Shown in pieces: positions 44,126 to 54,737 of a stretch of DNA of 64,000 nucleotides. Location of the stretch: the NCBI RefSeq assembly GCF_016405905.1, contig NZ_JAEFCB010000028.1, forward strand, positions 1-64,000. The letters run 5' to 3'. Positions within the stretch are counted from its first letter, which is position 1. Each line of letters opens with the position of its first letter. The DNA is from Variovorax sp. IB41. GTDB taxonomy: Bacteria > Pseudomonadota > Gammaproteobacteria > Burkholderiales > Burkholderiaceae_C. The notes below the pieces were generated by a model. The model was not told the DNA's origin and did not search any database. It saw only the letters and a program-made list of their open reading frames with translations. The translations under genes were made by a program, and so were the position numbers.

Positions 44126-45049
44126 ATGGCCTTCTCCAGCGACAACGTCGAGGTGTTCCTGGCCGTGATCGACCACGGCTCCTTCTCGGCCGCCGCGCGG
44201 GCGCTGCACAAGGTGCCCTCGGCCGTGAGCATGGCCATCGCGGGCCTGGAAGCCGAGCTTGACCTGCCCCTGTTCGACCGCAAGGGCCGCGAGCCCCAGC
44301 CCACCGCCGCCGCGCGTTCGCTGGAGCCGCAGGCGCGGATGCTCGCGGCGCAATTGAAGCAGCTGCAGGTGCAGGCGCTCGCGCTGACCCAGGGGCTGGA
44401 AAACCGCCTGACGCTGGCGATTGCGCCCGAGCTCCTGGCCGCGCCCTGGAGTGGCCCGCTCGCCGAACTCGCGCAGGAATACCCGCTGCTGCAGGTCGAG
44501 GTGCTGGCCGCGCCGCAGGCCGACGCGCTGGCGCTGCTGCACAGCGGCCGCGCACAGCTGGCGCTGGTGTTCGAGCGCCCGAGCCTGGACGGCCGCGAGG
44601 GTTTCCAGGAAGTGGGCAGCGACACGATGGTGACCGTGATGGCGCCCGATCACCCGGCGCTCGTCGCGGCGGCCGGCGAACGGCTGCGGGAAGAGCACCT
44701 CACGAACACGCGCCAGATCGTCGTCGCCGGCCGCGACCTGGCCACCAGCGATCCGCGCTTCGTGTTCGCGCGTCACGTCTGGCGCACCGACAATGCGCTG
44801 GCCGCGCTGAGCCTGATCACCGCCGGTCTCGGCTGGGGGTGGCTCCCGCGCAATTTCGCGCGGCCGCACGTGGCGGCGGGCGCGCTGGTCGAGATTCCGT
44901 TCGAGAACCTCAGCAACGGCCTCGACCTGTGGGTCGATGTGGTGTGGTCGAGGGAGCGCCCGCTGGGGCTGGGCGCGCAGCGCTTCGTGGCGCTGATCGC
45001 GCGCGACCGGCAGGCGGCCGCGCACGCGCCGAAGGATTCGGCGCCGTGA
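44126..45049 (+). CDS. LysR-family transcriptional regulator
   Basis: This 307-residue protein has an N-terminal winged helix-turn-helix (VFLAVIDHGSFSAAARALHK, SAVSMAIAGLEAEL, LFDRKGREPQPT) and a periplasmic-binding-like effector domain from residue ~90. It is divergent from the PACE efflux gene and probably regulates it. Confidence 0.92.
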   Translation: MAFSSDNVEVFLAVIDHGSFSAAARALHKVPSAVSMAIAGLEAELDLPLFDRKGREPQPTAAARSLEPQARMLAAQLKQLQVQALALTQGLENRLTLAIAPELLAAPWSGPLAELAQEYPLLQVEVLAAPQADALALLHSGRAQLALVFERPSLDGREGFQEVGSDTMVTVMAPDHPALVAAAGERLREEHLTNTRQIVVAGRDLATSDPRFVFARHVWRTDNALAALSLITAGLGWGWLPRNFARPHVAAGALVEIPFENLSNGLDLWVDVVWSRERPLGLGAQRFVALIARDRQAAAHAPKDSAP

Positions 45050-45074
45050 GTGGGTGATCGACGAGTGCGCTGAA

Positions 45075-45172
45075 GCGATCGCACCGATGGGGTGCCTTGC
45101 GCAGCGAAATCAAGGAGGAGGCCGCAGGCCGGGGGACATTCGCGGAGCAAGGCACCCCGTCGGTGTGATCGC
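45075..45172. repeat. 98-bp inverted-repeat element between convergent genes
   Basis: The left arm starts GCGATCGCACCGATGGGGTG (45075-45100) and the right arm starts GCAAGGCACCCCGTCGGTGT (45147-45172). The 26-bp arms match at 24 positions. The 46-bp centre contains the smaller palindrome GGCCGCAGGCC. It lies between the stops of the LysR gene and the lipoprotein gene and could fold into a strong hairpin. It looks like a dispersed intergenic repeat, but no second copy is in the window. Confidence 0.65.
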
Positions 45173-45214
45173 TGCCCTGAACGATCCGTCCCACGCGCCC
45201 CGACCTCACAACGC

Positions 45215-45523
45215 TCAGGGCGCAGGCTTCGGTGGCGGCAGCATCAACACCATTTGCGTGATCGCGTACTCGCAATCGCGCGTGCCACGCAGGCAGTAGG
45301 CGGCCGTCGGCGCGACGTCGAAGATGGCGGGCGGCAGATCCGGGCAGGCCACGGCGATCTTGCCGGGGGTCGGCACGCTGACCTTGCAGTCGGGGCGCGC
45401 ACCGGCGATGCGGTCGGACAGCAGCGTGTCCCACGACGGCGGCTTGCCGGTGTCGCCGCAGCCTCCCGCGAGCGCCGACACCAGGAGCGCGAATCCCGCG
45501 AAGCGGGGGGCGGCACCGCGCAT
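45215..45523 (-). CDS. small putative lipoprotein
   Basis: This 102-residue protein has a lipoprotein signal with lipobox-like ALAGGC, placing the modified Cys at residue ~22. The mature part has four further Cys residues that may form disulfides (CKVSVPTPGKIAVAC; YCLRGTRDCEYA). It starts 13 bp downstream of the MetH N-terminal part, so it is probably co-transcribed. I do not recognise the family. Outer-membrane anchoring is likely, as no Asp follows the Cys at +2. Confidence 0.65.
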   Translation of the reverse strand: MRGAAPRFAGFALLVSALAGGCGDTGKPPSWDTLLSDRIAGARPDCKVSVPTPGKIAVACPDLPPAIFDVAPTAAYCLRGTRDCEYAITQMVLMLPPPKPAP

Positions 45524-45536
45524 CGGGTGCGCCGGT

Positions 45537-46586
45537 TCAGGCGGCTTCGCTGTAGAAGCCGGCGGCGTTGTTCAGAAGGCGTCCGGGCACCGGGGCCACG
45601 GCACGGCCGATCGCCGCGATGTGGTCCGGCGTCGTGCCGCAGCAGCCGCCCACGATGTTCACCAGCCCCTCGGCCGCGAACTCATGCAAGAGGCGCGAGG
45701 TGACATCGGGCGTCTCGTCGAAGCCGGTGTCGCTCATCGGGTTGGGCAGGCCCGCGTTCGGGTAGCAGCTGATGAAGGTGTCGCCCGCCACGCGCGCGAG
45801 CTCCTGGATGTAGGGGCGCATCAGCGCCGCGCCGAGCGCGCAGTTCAGGCCGATGGCCAGCGGCCGCGCGTGCCGCACGCTGTGCCAGAACGCGGTGACG
45901 GTCTGGCCGCTCAGGATGCGGCCGGAGGCGTCGGTCACCGTGCCGCTGATGATCAGCGGCAGGCGCTCGCCGCTGTTGTCGAAATACTCGTCCACCGCGA
46001 AGAGCGCAGCCTTGGCGTTGAGCGTGTCGAAGATGGTCTCGACCAGGATCACGTCGGCGCCGCCTTCGACCAGCGCTTCGGTCTGCTCGTAGTAGGCGGC
46101 GCGCAGCGATTCGAAATCGACGTTGCGTGCGCCCGGGTCGTTCACGTCGGGGCTGATGCTCGCGGTCTTGGGCGTCGGGCCGAGGGCGCCGGCCACGAAG
46201 CGCGGCTTGTCGGGGGTGCTGAACTTGTCGCAGGCCGCGCGCGCGAGCTTGGCCGATTGGAGGTTCATCTCGCGCGCCAGGTGCGCCATCTTGTAGTCCT
46301 CCTGCGCGATGGTGGTCGCGCCGAAGGTGTTGGTCTCGATGAGGTCGGCGCCCGCCGCGAGGTAGCCCTCGTGGATGTCGGAGATCACGTCGGGCCGGGT
46401 GAGCGAGAGCAGCTCGTTGTTGCCCTTCACGTCGCGCTCGAAGTCCTTGAAGCGCTCGCCGCGGTACTGTTCCTCGGTGAGCTTGAAGCGCTGGATCATC
46501 GTGCCCATGGCGCCATCGAGGATGGCAATGCGCTTTTCGAGGATGCCGGCCAATGCCTGGCCGCGGGTGTAGATGACGGGCTTCAT
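45537..46586 (-). CDS. metH: methionine synthase MetH, N-terminal part (homocysteine S-methyltransferase domain)
   Basis: This 349-residue protein is the homocysteine-binding module of cobalamin-dependent methionine synthase. Landmarks are RIAILDGAMGTMIQ near residue 20, DLIETNTFGAT near 80, and the zinc ligands in GLNCALG and the VGGCCGTTPDH pair near residue 315. It works with the separate MetH C-terminal protein encoded ~4 kb away on the same strand. It lies 40 bp downstream of hutG, so it may be read from the hut operon or from its own promoter; no riboswitch is visible here. Confidence 0.94.
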   Translation of the reverse strand: MKPVIYTRGQALAGILEKRIAILDGAMGTMIQRFKLTEEQYRGERFKDFERDVKGNNELLSLTRPDVISDIHEGYLAAGADLIETNTFGATTIAQEDYKMAHLAREMNLQSAKLARAACDKFSTPDKPRFVAGALGPTPKTASISPDVNDPGARNVDFESLRAAYYEQTEALVEGGADVILVETIFDTLNAKAALFAVDEYFDNSGERLPLIISGTVTDASGRILSGQTVTAFWHSVRHARPLAIGLNCALGAALMRPYIQELARVAGDTFISCYPNAGLPNPMSDTGFDETPDVTSRLLHEFAAEGLVNIVGGCCGTTPDHIAAIGRAVAPVPGRLLNNAAGFYSEAA

Positions 46587-46626
46587 AACCTCCGATTGTA
46601 GAAAAGGAGGCTTGCCCTGCCGCCCG

Positions 46627-47451
46627 TCAGTGCTTTGCCGGCCCCTCGACGAAGGCCAGCACCGCCTCGATCATCCGCCGCACATGCGGCTGCACGCCGG
46701 CCGCCACCTTGGGCAGATAGTCGAAGGGCAGCTTCTCCTGCATGTAGCTCGACTGCGTCATCTCCAGCTGCACCGCGTGCACGCCGCCGGCCGGGTTGCC
46801 GTACTGGCGCGTGATGTGGCCGCCCTTGAAGCGGCCGTTGAGGACGCCCGTGTAGCCCGTGGCCGATTCGGCGATGCCGAGCACCGTGGCGGCCAGCGCC
46901 GGGTCGCAGCTCGTGCCGTTGCCGGTGCCCAGGTTCAGGTCGGGCAGCTTGCCTTCGAAGAAGCGCGGCAGCACCGAACGGATCGAGTGCGCGTCCCACA
47001 GCGCGATGGTGCCGTGCACGGCCTTCAGGCGGTCGAGCTCGGCTTGCAATTGGCGGTGGTACGGGTGCCAGATCGCGTCGCGGCGCTGGGCCACTTCTTC
47101 GTCGTTCGGCAGGTCGTCGCTCGATGCGTAGACCGGCGTGTCGTCGAAGGTGTCGACCGGGCACAAGCCGGTGACGCTCTGGCCCGGGTAGAGGCTCGCG
47201 CCATCCGGCGGACGGTTCAGGTCGATCACGTAGCGCGAATGCGTGGCCACGAGCACCGAGGCGCCGAGTTCGTCGGCGAAGTCGTAGAGCCTCTCGAGGT
47301 GCCAGTCGGTGTCGGGCACATGGCGCGCCTCGTCGGTGAGGCGCGCGGCCAGCGCGGGCGGCACGTGGGTGCCCACGTGCGGCATCGAGATCAGCAGAGG
47401 GCGCGTGCCCTGGCGGAAACGGAACGCCGGTTCGGCGGTGGTGAAGGCCAT
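46627..47451 (-). CDS. hutG: N-formylglutamate deformylase
   Basis: This 274-residue enzyme catalyses the last step of the five-step histidine pathway, N-formylglutamate to glutamate and formate. Features are PLLISMPHVGTHVPP near residue 20 with the metal-binding His residues, VIDLNRPPDG near 80, and LWDAHSIRS near 150. It follows hutF by 7 bp. The ATG at 47451 is the family start. Confidence 0.93.
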   Translation of the reverse strand: MAFTTAEPAFRFRQGTRPLLISMPHVGTHVPPALAARLTDEARHVPDTDWHLERLYDFADELGASVLVATHSRYVIDLNRPPDGASLYPGQSVTGLCPVDTFDDTPVYASSDDLPNDEEVAQRRDAIWHPYHRQLQAELDRLKAVHGTIALWDAHSIRSVLPRFFEGKLPDLNLGTGNGTSCDPALAATVLGIAESATGYTGVLNGRFKGGHITRQYGNPAGGVHAVQLEMTQSSYMQEKLPFDYLPKVAAGVQPHVRRMIEAVLAFVEGPAKH

Positions 47452-47458
47452 GGTGGTT

Positions 47459-48841
47459 TCAGTCCTGAAGGAGTTGGGTGCGCGCCGCCACGAAGGCGGA
47501 CGCGGATTCGGCGTGCAGCGTGTGGCGTCCGGCCGAGACGCGCTCGCGGCCGGCCACCCACACGGTGTCGATGGCAGAGGTGCGGTGGCTCGCGAAGACA
47601 TGCGCCGAAAGCATGTCGGGCGCGGGCAGACCTTGCAGCGCAACGTGCGCCGCATCGAGCACGATGAAGTCGGCCTGCTGCCCCGCGGCGAGCCCGCCGG
47701 TCGCGCGGCCCGAGGCCTGCGCGCCGCCCTGCACTGCTTCGAGCGTGAGCGCCGTGGCGACATGCGGCTGCGCCGCGCTCGCGCCGACGTTGCGCTGGCG
47801 CTTGGCCAGGCGCTGGCTGTATTCGAGCATCAGCAGTTCTTCGGCCGCGTTGACGTTCGCGTGGCTGTCGGAGCCCACGCCCCATGCGCCGCCGTGGCTG
47901 CGCCACTTGGCGAAATCGAAGATGCCATCGCCCAGGTTCGCCTCGGTCGTCGGGCACAGGCCCGCGACCGCGCCGCTCTTCGCGGCGTATTCGTATTCGG
48001 CGTCGTTCATGTGCGTCGCGTGCACGAGGCACCAGCGCGCATCGACCGGCGCATGGTCGAGCAGCCACTCGACGGGACGCAGGCCACTCCATTCGACGCA
48101 GTCGTCCACTTCCTTCGTCTGCTCGGCGATGTGGATGTGGATCGGCGCCGTGCGGTCGATGGCCTCGAGCCCCGCGACCGCATCGCGCAGCGCCTCGGGC
48201 GGCACGGCGCGCAGCGAGTGCGGCGCGAGCCCCAAGCGCGCGCCCTGCGCATCGCATGCGGGCTTGAGCGCTTCGAGCAGGCGCAGCATCGATTCGGTCG
48301 AGCGCACGAAACGGCGCTGCCCTTCGTTGGGCGGCTGGTCGCCGAAACCGCTGGTCTGGTAGAGCACCGGCAGCAGCGTGAAGCCGATGCCGGTCTTCTG
48401 CGCGGCGCGCAGCAGCGCGAGGCTCAGCGTCGCGTCGTCGGCATAGGGGCGGCCGTCGGCGTCGTGGTGCACGTACTGGAATTCGCAGACGCTCGTGTAG
48501 CCGGCCTCGAGCATTTCGGCATAGAGCCAGGTCGCGATCGCTTCCATGTGATGCGGGCCCAGGCGCGCGGCGAAGCGGTACATCAACGTGCGCCAGCTCC
48601 AGAAGCTGTCGTGCTGCTCGGCGCGGTGCTCGGTGAGGCCGGCGAAGGCGCGCTGGAAGGCGTGCGAGTGCAGGTTGGGCATGCCGGGGATCACGGGGCC
48701 GGTCGCCACTTGCGCGCCTGCGGGCGATTGCGTGGACGACTGCACTTGCGTGAGCTGGCCTGCGTCGTTCCACGTGAGCAGCACATTCTTCGCCCAGCCC
48801 GCAGGCAGCAGCGCATCGGCCGCGAAAAGCGTGCGCGTCAT
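47459..48841 (-). CDS. hutF: formimidoylglutamate deiminase
   Basis: This 460-residue amidohydrolase converts N-formimidoylglutamate to N-formylglutamate. The metal site includes HSHAFQRAFAG near residue 60 and the later His/Asp motifs IHIHIAEQ and VGSDSHANVN. Its presence with HutG, and the absence of a hutG-type formiminoglutamase, defines the five-step route used by Pseudomonas-like bacteria. The start overlaps the hutI stop by 4 bp (ATGA). Confidence 0.94.
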   Translation of the reverse strand: MTRTLFAADALLPAGWAKNVLLTWNDAGQLTQVQSSTQSPAGAQVATGPVIPGMPNLHSHAFQRAFAGLTEHRAEQHDSFWSWRTLMYRFAARLGPHHMEAIATWLYAEMLEAGYTSVCEFQYVHHDADGRPYADDATLSLALLRAAQKTGIGFTLLPVLYQTSGFGDQPPNEGQRRFVRSTESMLRLLEALKPACDAQGARLGLAPHSLRAVPPEALRDAVAGLEAIDRTAPIHIHIAEQTKEVDDCVEWSGLRPVEWLLDHAPVDARWCLVHATHMNDAEYEYAAKSGAVAGLCPTTEANLGDGIFDFAKWRSHGGAWGVGSDSHANVNAAEELLMLEYSQRLAKRQRNVGASAAQPHVATALTLEAVQGGAQASGRATGGLAAGQQADFIVLDAAHVALQGLPAPDMLSAHVFASHRTSAIDTVWVAGRERVSAGRHTLHAESASAFVAARTQLLQD

Positions 48842-50064
48842 GCTGCGTTTTCCAATGCAATGCGACCTTGGCGCACCGCGGTGCGCAACGGACGTTGACC
48901 GAACCAGTACGCGAGCTCGGCCGCATCGCGCACGTTCCACAGCACGAAGTTCGCGGGCATGCCTTCGGCGATAACGCCGTGCGTGGCCTGCAGGCCCAGC
49001 GCGCGCGCCGCATGCACCGTGACACCGGCCAGCGCTTCGGGCACCGTCAGCCGGAACAGCGTGCACGCCATGTTCACCATCAGCAGCAGGCTCAGCGTCG
49101 GCGAGGTGCCGGGGTTGTGGTCGGTGGACACGGCCATCGGCACGCCCGCGGCGCGCAGCGCCTCGATGGGCGGCAGGTGCGTGTCGCGCAGCGTGTAGTA
49201 GGCGCCCGGCAGCAGCACGGCCACGGTGCCCGACTGGCGCATCGCCTCGATGCCGTCGGCCGACAGGTGCTCGATGTGATCGCACGAGAGCGCCCCGTAG
49301 CGCGCGGCGAGCGCGGCGCCGCCCATGTCCGAGAGCTGCTCCGCATGCAGCTTCACCGGCAGGCCCAGCGCCTTCGCGGCCTGGAAGACCTGTTCGGTTT
49401 CCGCAAGCGAAAAGGCGATTCGCTCGCAGAACACGTCCACCGCATCGACGAGGCCTTCGGCGGCGAGCGCGGGCAGCATCTCGCGGCACACGAGGTCGAT
49501 GTACTCGCCGCTGCGGTTCGCGTATTCGGGCGGCAGTGCGTGCGCGCCGAGAAAGGTGGTGCGCACGGTGACGCCATACGCGTCGCCGAGGCGCCGCGCC
49601 ACGCGCAGTTGCTTTCGCTCATGTTCGAGCGAGAGGCCGTAGCCCGACTTGATCTCGATGGCGCAGACGCCATCGGCCAGCAGCTGTTCGAGGCGCGGTG
49701 CGGCCTGCGCGAAGAGCGTGTCTTCATCGGCCTCGCGCGTGGCGCGCACCGACGAGACGATGCCGCCGCCCGCCTTCGCCACTTCTTCGTAGGTCGCGCC
49801 CGCGAGCCGCATCGCGAATTCGTTGGCGCGCTGGCCGCCGTAGACCAGGTGCGTGTGGCAATCGACGAGGCCGGGCGTGACGAGCGCATCGCCGCCGTCG
49901 TGCGCAGAAAGCTCCGCGAACTCGGCGGGCAGTGCGCTGCGTGCGCCGACCCAGCGGATCGTGCCTTCCGCAACCACGATGGCGGCTTCGGTGCCTGCAT
50001 CGGTCGCCAGGCGCAGGCCGGTCCAGAGGCCGTCGGCCGATGGGTATTCGTTGGCGGGTTTCAT
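48838..50064 (-). CDS. hutI: imidazolonepropionase
   Basis: This 408-residue amidohydrolase opens imidazolonepropionate to formimidoylglutamate. The metal ligands include HTH in PGLVDCHTHLVYGG near residue 67 and the Asp in VSTDHNPGTSPT near 318. KSGYGLS and KLHAEQLSD are family motifs. It follows hutD by 22 bp. The length is typical. Confidence 0.95.
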   Translation of the reverse strand: MKPANEYPSADGLWTGLRLATDAGTEAAIVVAEGTIRWVGARSALPAEFAELSAHDGGDALVTPGLVDCHTHLVYGGQRANEFAMRLAGATYEEVAKAGGGIVSSVRATREADEDTLFAQAAPRLEQLLADGVCAIEIKSGYGLSLEHERKQLRVARRLGDAYGVTVRTTFLGAHALPPEYANRSGEYIDLVCREMLPALAAEGLVDAVDVFCERIAFSLAETEQVFQAAKALGLPVKLHAEQLSDMGGAALAARYGALSCDHIEHLSADGIEAMRQSGTVAVLLPGAYYTLRDTHLPPIEALRAAGVPMAVSTDHNPGTSPTLSLLLMVNMACTLFRLTVPEALAGVTVHAARALGLQATHGVIAEGMPANFVLWNVRDAAELAYWFGQRPLRTAVRQGRIALENAA

Positions 50065-50086
50065 CGTCTTGTTCTCTTTCTGCAGA

Positions 50087-50656
50087 TTACGCCGGCACGA
50101 TGCGGACCGCCACCAGCCGCGCGTCGTCGCTCTCTGGCACCGCTTGCCACGCCAGCGGCGCGTCGGCCCAGTGCAGGCCCTCGCCCTCGGTGCACGCCTG
50201 GTCGTTCACACGCCATGCGCCGCGCAGGGCCAGCAGCACGCCATGCGGTGCGGCCTCGATGGCCGATGCGTGGTCCAGCACCTGCACGTCGGCGCGCCAC
50301 TGGCCGTGGCGCGTCATCACGTTGAAGTCGTTCGACGCACTGCCCAGCAGCGTGCAGTCGATCGCATCGTCGCCGCTGAACGCGAACGGCCGGTGCGGCA
50401 CGTCCAGCCTGTGCTCCACGCGCCCGTCATGCGTGAAGAGCCGCACCCCATCGCCCTCCAGCAGCATGATGCTGCGGTCGATGCCCGCGAACACCGAGAA
50501 CGGCCCCGCGGCCGCGATGGTCGCGATGCTCACGCGCCAGCCGAAGCGCTCGAGCCCCGCGCCCTGCGGCCAGCTCGCGATCTCCTGCGTGGTGCCGCCG
50601 CCGTTCTTCCACGGCATGGCGGGCAGCGTGGCGCGCGAAAAACGTTGCACGCTCAT
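50087..50656 (-). CDS. hutD: HutD family protein
   Basis: This 189-residue cupin-like protein has the HutD opening (PWKNGGGTTQEIA) and the WRVSIATI and GPFSVFAGIDRSIMLLEG motifs. In Pseudomonas, HutD is proposed to act as a governor limiting hut expression, with no enzyme activity established. The start forms an ATGA overlap with the permease gene. Confidence 0.92.
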   Translation of the reverse strand: MSVQRFSRATLPAMPWKNGGGTTQEIASWPQGAGLERFGWRVSIATIAAAGPFSVFAGIDRSIMLLEGDGVRLFTHDGRVEHRLDVPHRPFAFSGDDAIDCTLLGSASNDFNVMTRHGQWRADVQVLDHASAIEAAPHGVLLALRGAWRVNDQACTEGEGLHWADAPLAWQAVPESDDARLVAVRIVPA

Positions 50657-51321
50657 CGCATCAACCCGCCCTGGCGCAGCTTCTGCTCGAAGTGCCGCAG
50701 CACCAGCGTCATCGTGCCGGTCAGCACGAAGTACACGAGCGCGATGGCCAGGTACACCTCCAGCGACCGGTACGACACGCTGATGATCTTCTGCCCCTCA
50801 TGCATCACGTCATGAATCGTCAAGAGCGACACCAGCGCCGAGTTCTTGATGAGGGCGATGAACTCGTTGCCCAGCGGCGGAATCATCCGCACCACCGCCT
50901 GCGGCAGCACGATCTGGCGCATCGCCACGCCGGGCGTCATGCCGAGCGATTGCGCGGCCATCGTCTGGCCCTTGTCGATCGACTGGATCGCGCCGCGCAC
51001 GATCTCCGACACGTACGCGCCCGAGTACACGCCGAGCCCCAGCACGCCGCAAAGGAACGCGGGCAGCAGGATGCCGAAGTGCGGCAGGCCGAAGAACAGG
51101 ATGAAGAGTTGCACCAGCAGCGGCGTGCCGCGGATGACGGCCACGTAGGCGGTGCACACGCCGTAGAGCCAGCGCCGCTTCGGGTTCAGCCGGCCGATGC
51201 CGACGATGAGCCCCAGCACGCAGCCTAGCGCGAGCGCGCACGCGGTGATCTCCACCGTGACGAGCGCGCCGCGCAGCAGGTCGGGCCAGCCCTGCCAGAC
51301 GGGCGAGAAATCGAAATCCAT
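50653..51321 (-). CDS. amino acid ABC transporter permease
   Basis: This 222-residue inner-membrane protein is a HisM/GlnP-type permease with five hydrophobic helices and the EAA-like segment AAQSLGMTPGVAMRQIVLPQA. Together with the binding protein encoded upstream it should import histidine or urocanate. No matching ATP-binding gene is adjacent, so the ATPase must be supplied from elsewhere. Confidence 0.9.
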   Translation of the reverse strand: MDFDFSPVWQGWPDLLRGALVTVEITACALALGCVLGLIVGIGRLNPKRRWLYGVCTAYVAVIRGTPLLVQLFILFFGLPHFGILLPAFLCGVLGLGVYSGAYVSEIVRGAIQSIDKGQTMAAQSLGMTPGVAMRQIVLPQAVVRMIPPLGNEFIALIKNSALVSLLTIHDVMHEGQKIISVSYRSLEVYLAIALVYFVLTGTMTLVLRHFEQKLRQGGLMR

Positions 51322-51341
51322 CGCGCGTTACTTTTCTTTTT

Positions 51342-52118
51342 TTACTTGGCCGTGGTGCTGAACCACTTCTTCTCGATCTGCGCGTAGGTGCCGTCGGCTT
51401 TCAGCTTCTCGATCGCGCCGTTCACCGCCTTGGTGAGTTCGGGCGTGTCCTTGCGGATGGCCATGCCGTACTCCTCGGTGGTGATCTGCTCGGGCAGCAC
51501 CTTCAGGCCGCCGCGCGTGCGCACGTACTGGTAGGCGGCGGGCTTGCCGGTGACGGCCGCGTCGGCGCGGCCGATGTCCACGAGATTGAACATCTCCTGG
51601 TTCTTCTCGACCTCCATCAGCTGCACCTGCGGGTACTTTTCCTTCGTGAAGGCGACCGACTTGGTGCCCACCTGCACGCTGACCTTCTTGCCGTTGATGT
51701 CGGCCGGCGCCTTGATCGCCGTGTTGCCGTCCTTCACCATCACCACGAGGCCGCCCGCGTAGTAGGGCACGGTGAAGTCGACCACCTTCTTGCGCTCGTC
51801 GGTGATGTAGATGGCCGAGACGGCCATGTCGAAGCGCTTGGAAATGAGGCCCGGAACGAGCCCCTTGAAGTCGATGTCGATCCACTCGATCTTGCGGCCC
51901 ATCGCCTTGCCGACGGCTTCGACCAGCTCCACGTCGAAGCCGGTGCGCTTGCCGTTCTCCACGAACTCCATCGGCGGGAAGGTGGCATCGGTGGCCACGC
52001 GCAGCGGCTCGCCCTGCGCGTGCGCGGCGCCGGCGACACCGAGGAGAGCGAAGAGAGCGAGGCCGGAGACTGCGGCGGCGGCGAGGGTGCGACGGGTGTT
52101 CATGGTGAAGGCTTTCAT
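51342..52118 (-). CDS. amino acid ABC transporter substrate-binding protein
   Basis: This 258-residue periplasmic protein has a signal peptide ending near AHAQ (residue ~35) and the family-3 solute-binding core (LRVATDATFPPMEFVENGKRTG). RR near the N-terminus is followed by a long hydrophobic stretch. The context in the hut cluster suggests histidine or urocanate as ligand. A start at the internal ATG 52103 is also possible. Confidence 0.9.
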   Translation of the reverse strand: MKAFTMNTRRTLAAAAVSGLALFALLGVAGAAHAQGEPLRVATDATFPPMEFVENGKRTGFDVELVEAVGKAMGRKIEWIDIDFKGLVPGLISKRFDMAVSAIYITDERKKVVDFTVPYYAGGLVVMVKDGNTAIKAPADINGKKVSVQVGTKSVAFTKEKYPQVQLMEVEKNQEMFNLVDIGRADAAVTGKPAAYQYVRTRGGLKVLPEQITTEEYGMAIRKDTPELTKAVNGAIEKLKADGTYAQIEKKWFSTTAK

Positions 52119-52146
52119 GGGGTTTGAAAAAAGTAGAAGCGACTGG

Positions 52147-52881
52147 CTACTGGAGCGCGCGCGAGATGCGCGCCGCTGTGACGACGGTCATGTGGAGCAA
52201 TGCAGCTTCCATGCCCTGCACGCGCGTGATCGGCGCCATGAGCGTGATGGCGCCGCGCAGCCGCCGGCCCGAGGCCAGCACCGGCGCGCTCACGCCCCAG
52301 ACGCCGGCATCGACCTCGCCCTGCGTGACGGCATGGCCCGCTTCGCGGATCGCATCGAGTTCAGTGGTGCGCTCTGCGCGACGCTGTGCGCTTTCGCCGA
52401 GGCCGTCGAGCAATGCATCGCGCTGGTCGAGCGGCATGTGCGCGAGCAGGCACTTGGCACTCGCGCCGTCGCTGGCCGGGACGCTGCGGCCCCGGTCGAA
52501 CGAGCAGCGCAGCGAATGTTCGCTGTCGATCATCTCCAGGCACACCACGCGGTCGTTCACCGCGGTGACCAGCGCCACGCTCTCGTGGCTCTGCTGCACC
52601 AGCGCGCGCATGTCGGCGCGCGCGGCCATCACGAGGTCGGAGTTGCCGTCGAAGCCGCTCGCCAGTTGCACGCTCACCGGGCCCGGCGAGTAGCGCCCGT
52701 CGGACTCCATCACGAAGCCCCAGCGGCGCAGCGTGGCGATCTGGCGGTACAGCGTGCTCTTGACGAGGCCGGTGGCCTGCGCCAGTTCGGCGGCCGTCAT
52801 CGCGACCTTGCTCTGTGCCAGCACCGACAGCACGAACAGCGCGCGGTCGTTGTGGGCGGAAGCATCGGTCGGGGGCGTCAT
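52147..52881 (-). CDS. IclR-family transcriptional regulator in hut cluster
   Basis: This protein of ~244 residues has an IclR-type winged helix (ALFVLSVLAQSKVAMTAAELAQ and KSTLYRQIATLRRWGF) and an IclR effector domain (CLEMIDSEHSLRCSFDRGRSVP; WGVSAPVL). Start choice is uncertain: ATG 52881, or in-frame GTG 52911 and TTG 52917. A perfect palindrome lies just upstream at 52924-52942. It sits between hutU and the polar amino-acid transporter genes, which suggests local control of uptake. Confidence 0.88.
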   Translation of the reverse strand: MTPPTDASAHNDRALFVLSVLAQSKVAMTAAELAQATGLVKSTLYRQIATLRRWGFVMESDGRYSPGPVSVQLASGFDGNSDLVMAARADMRALVQQSHESVALVTAVNDRVVCLEMIDSEHSLRCSFDRGRSVPASDGASAKCLLAHMPLDQRDALLDGLGESAQRRAERTTELDAIREAGHAVTQGEVDAGVWGVSAPVLASGRRLRGAITLMAPITRVQGMEAALLHMTVVTAARISRALQ

Positions 52882-52923
52882 CGCAGGCAGTATCTTGCTG
52901 GCCGTTCTCACTTCCAAGCCCTG

Positions 52924-52942
52924 ATTCCCACCGGGTGGGAAT
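52924..52942. promoter_or_regulatory. perfect palindrome upstream of the IclR gene
   Basis: The arms ATTCCCAC and GTGGGAAT flank CGG in the 80-120-bp gap between hutU and the IclR regulator. The size and symmetry fit an autoregulatory operator; the binder is inferred from proximity. Confidence 0.55.
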
Positions 52943-52997
52943 GGGCCGGATTTTTACTTCTACCTTTGTCTTACCGATTGGCGCGCCAGGGGCCCGC

Positions 52998-54725
<1,728 letters not shown>

Positions 54726-54737
54726 GGCGTGGTTCTC

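Noticed and set aside
45537..46586. Truncated metH pseudogene
   Set aside because: All homocysteine- and zinc-binding motifs are intact and the complementary modules are encoded as an intact gene at 38625-41372, so this is a split enzyme rather than a broken gene.
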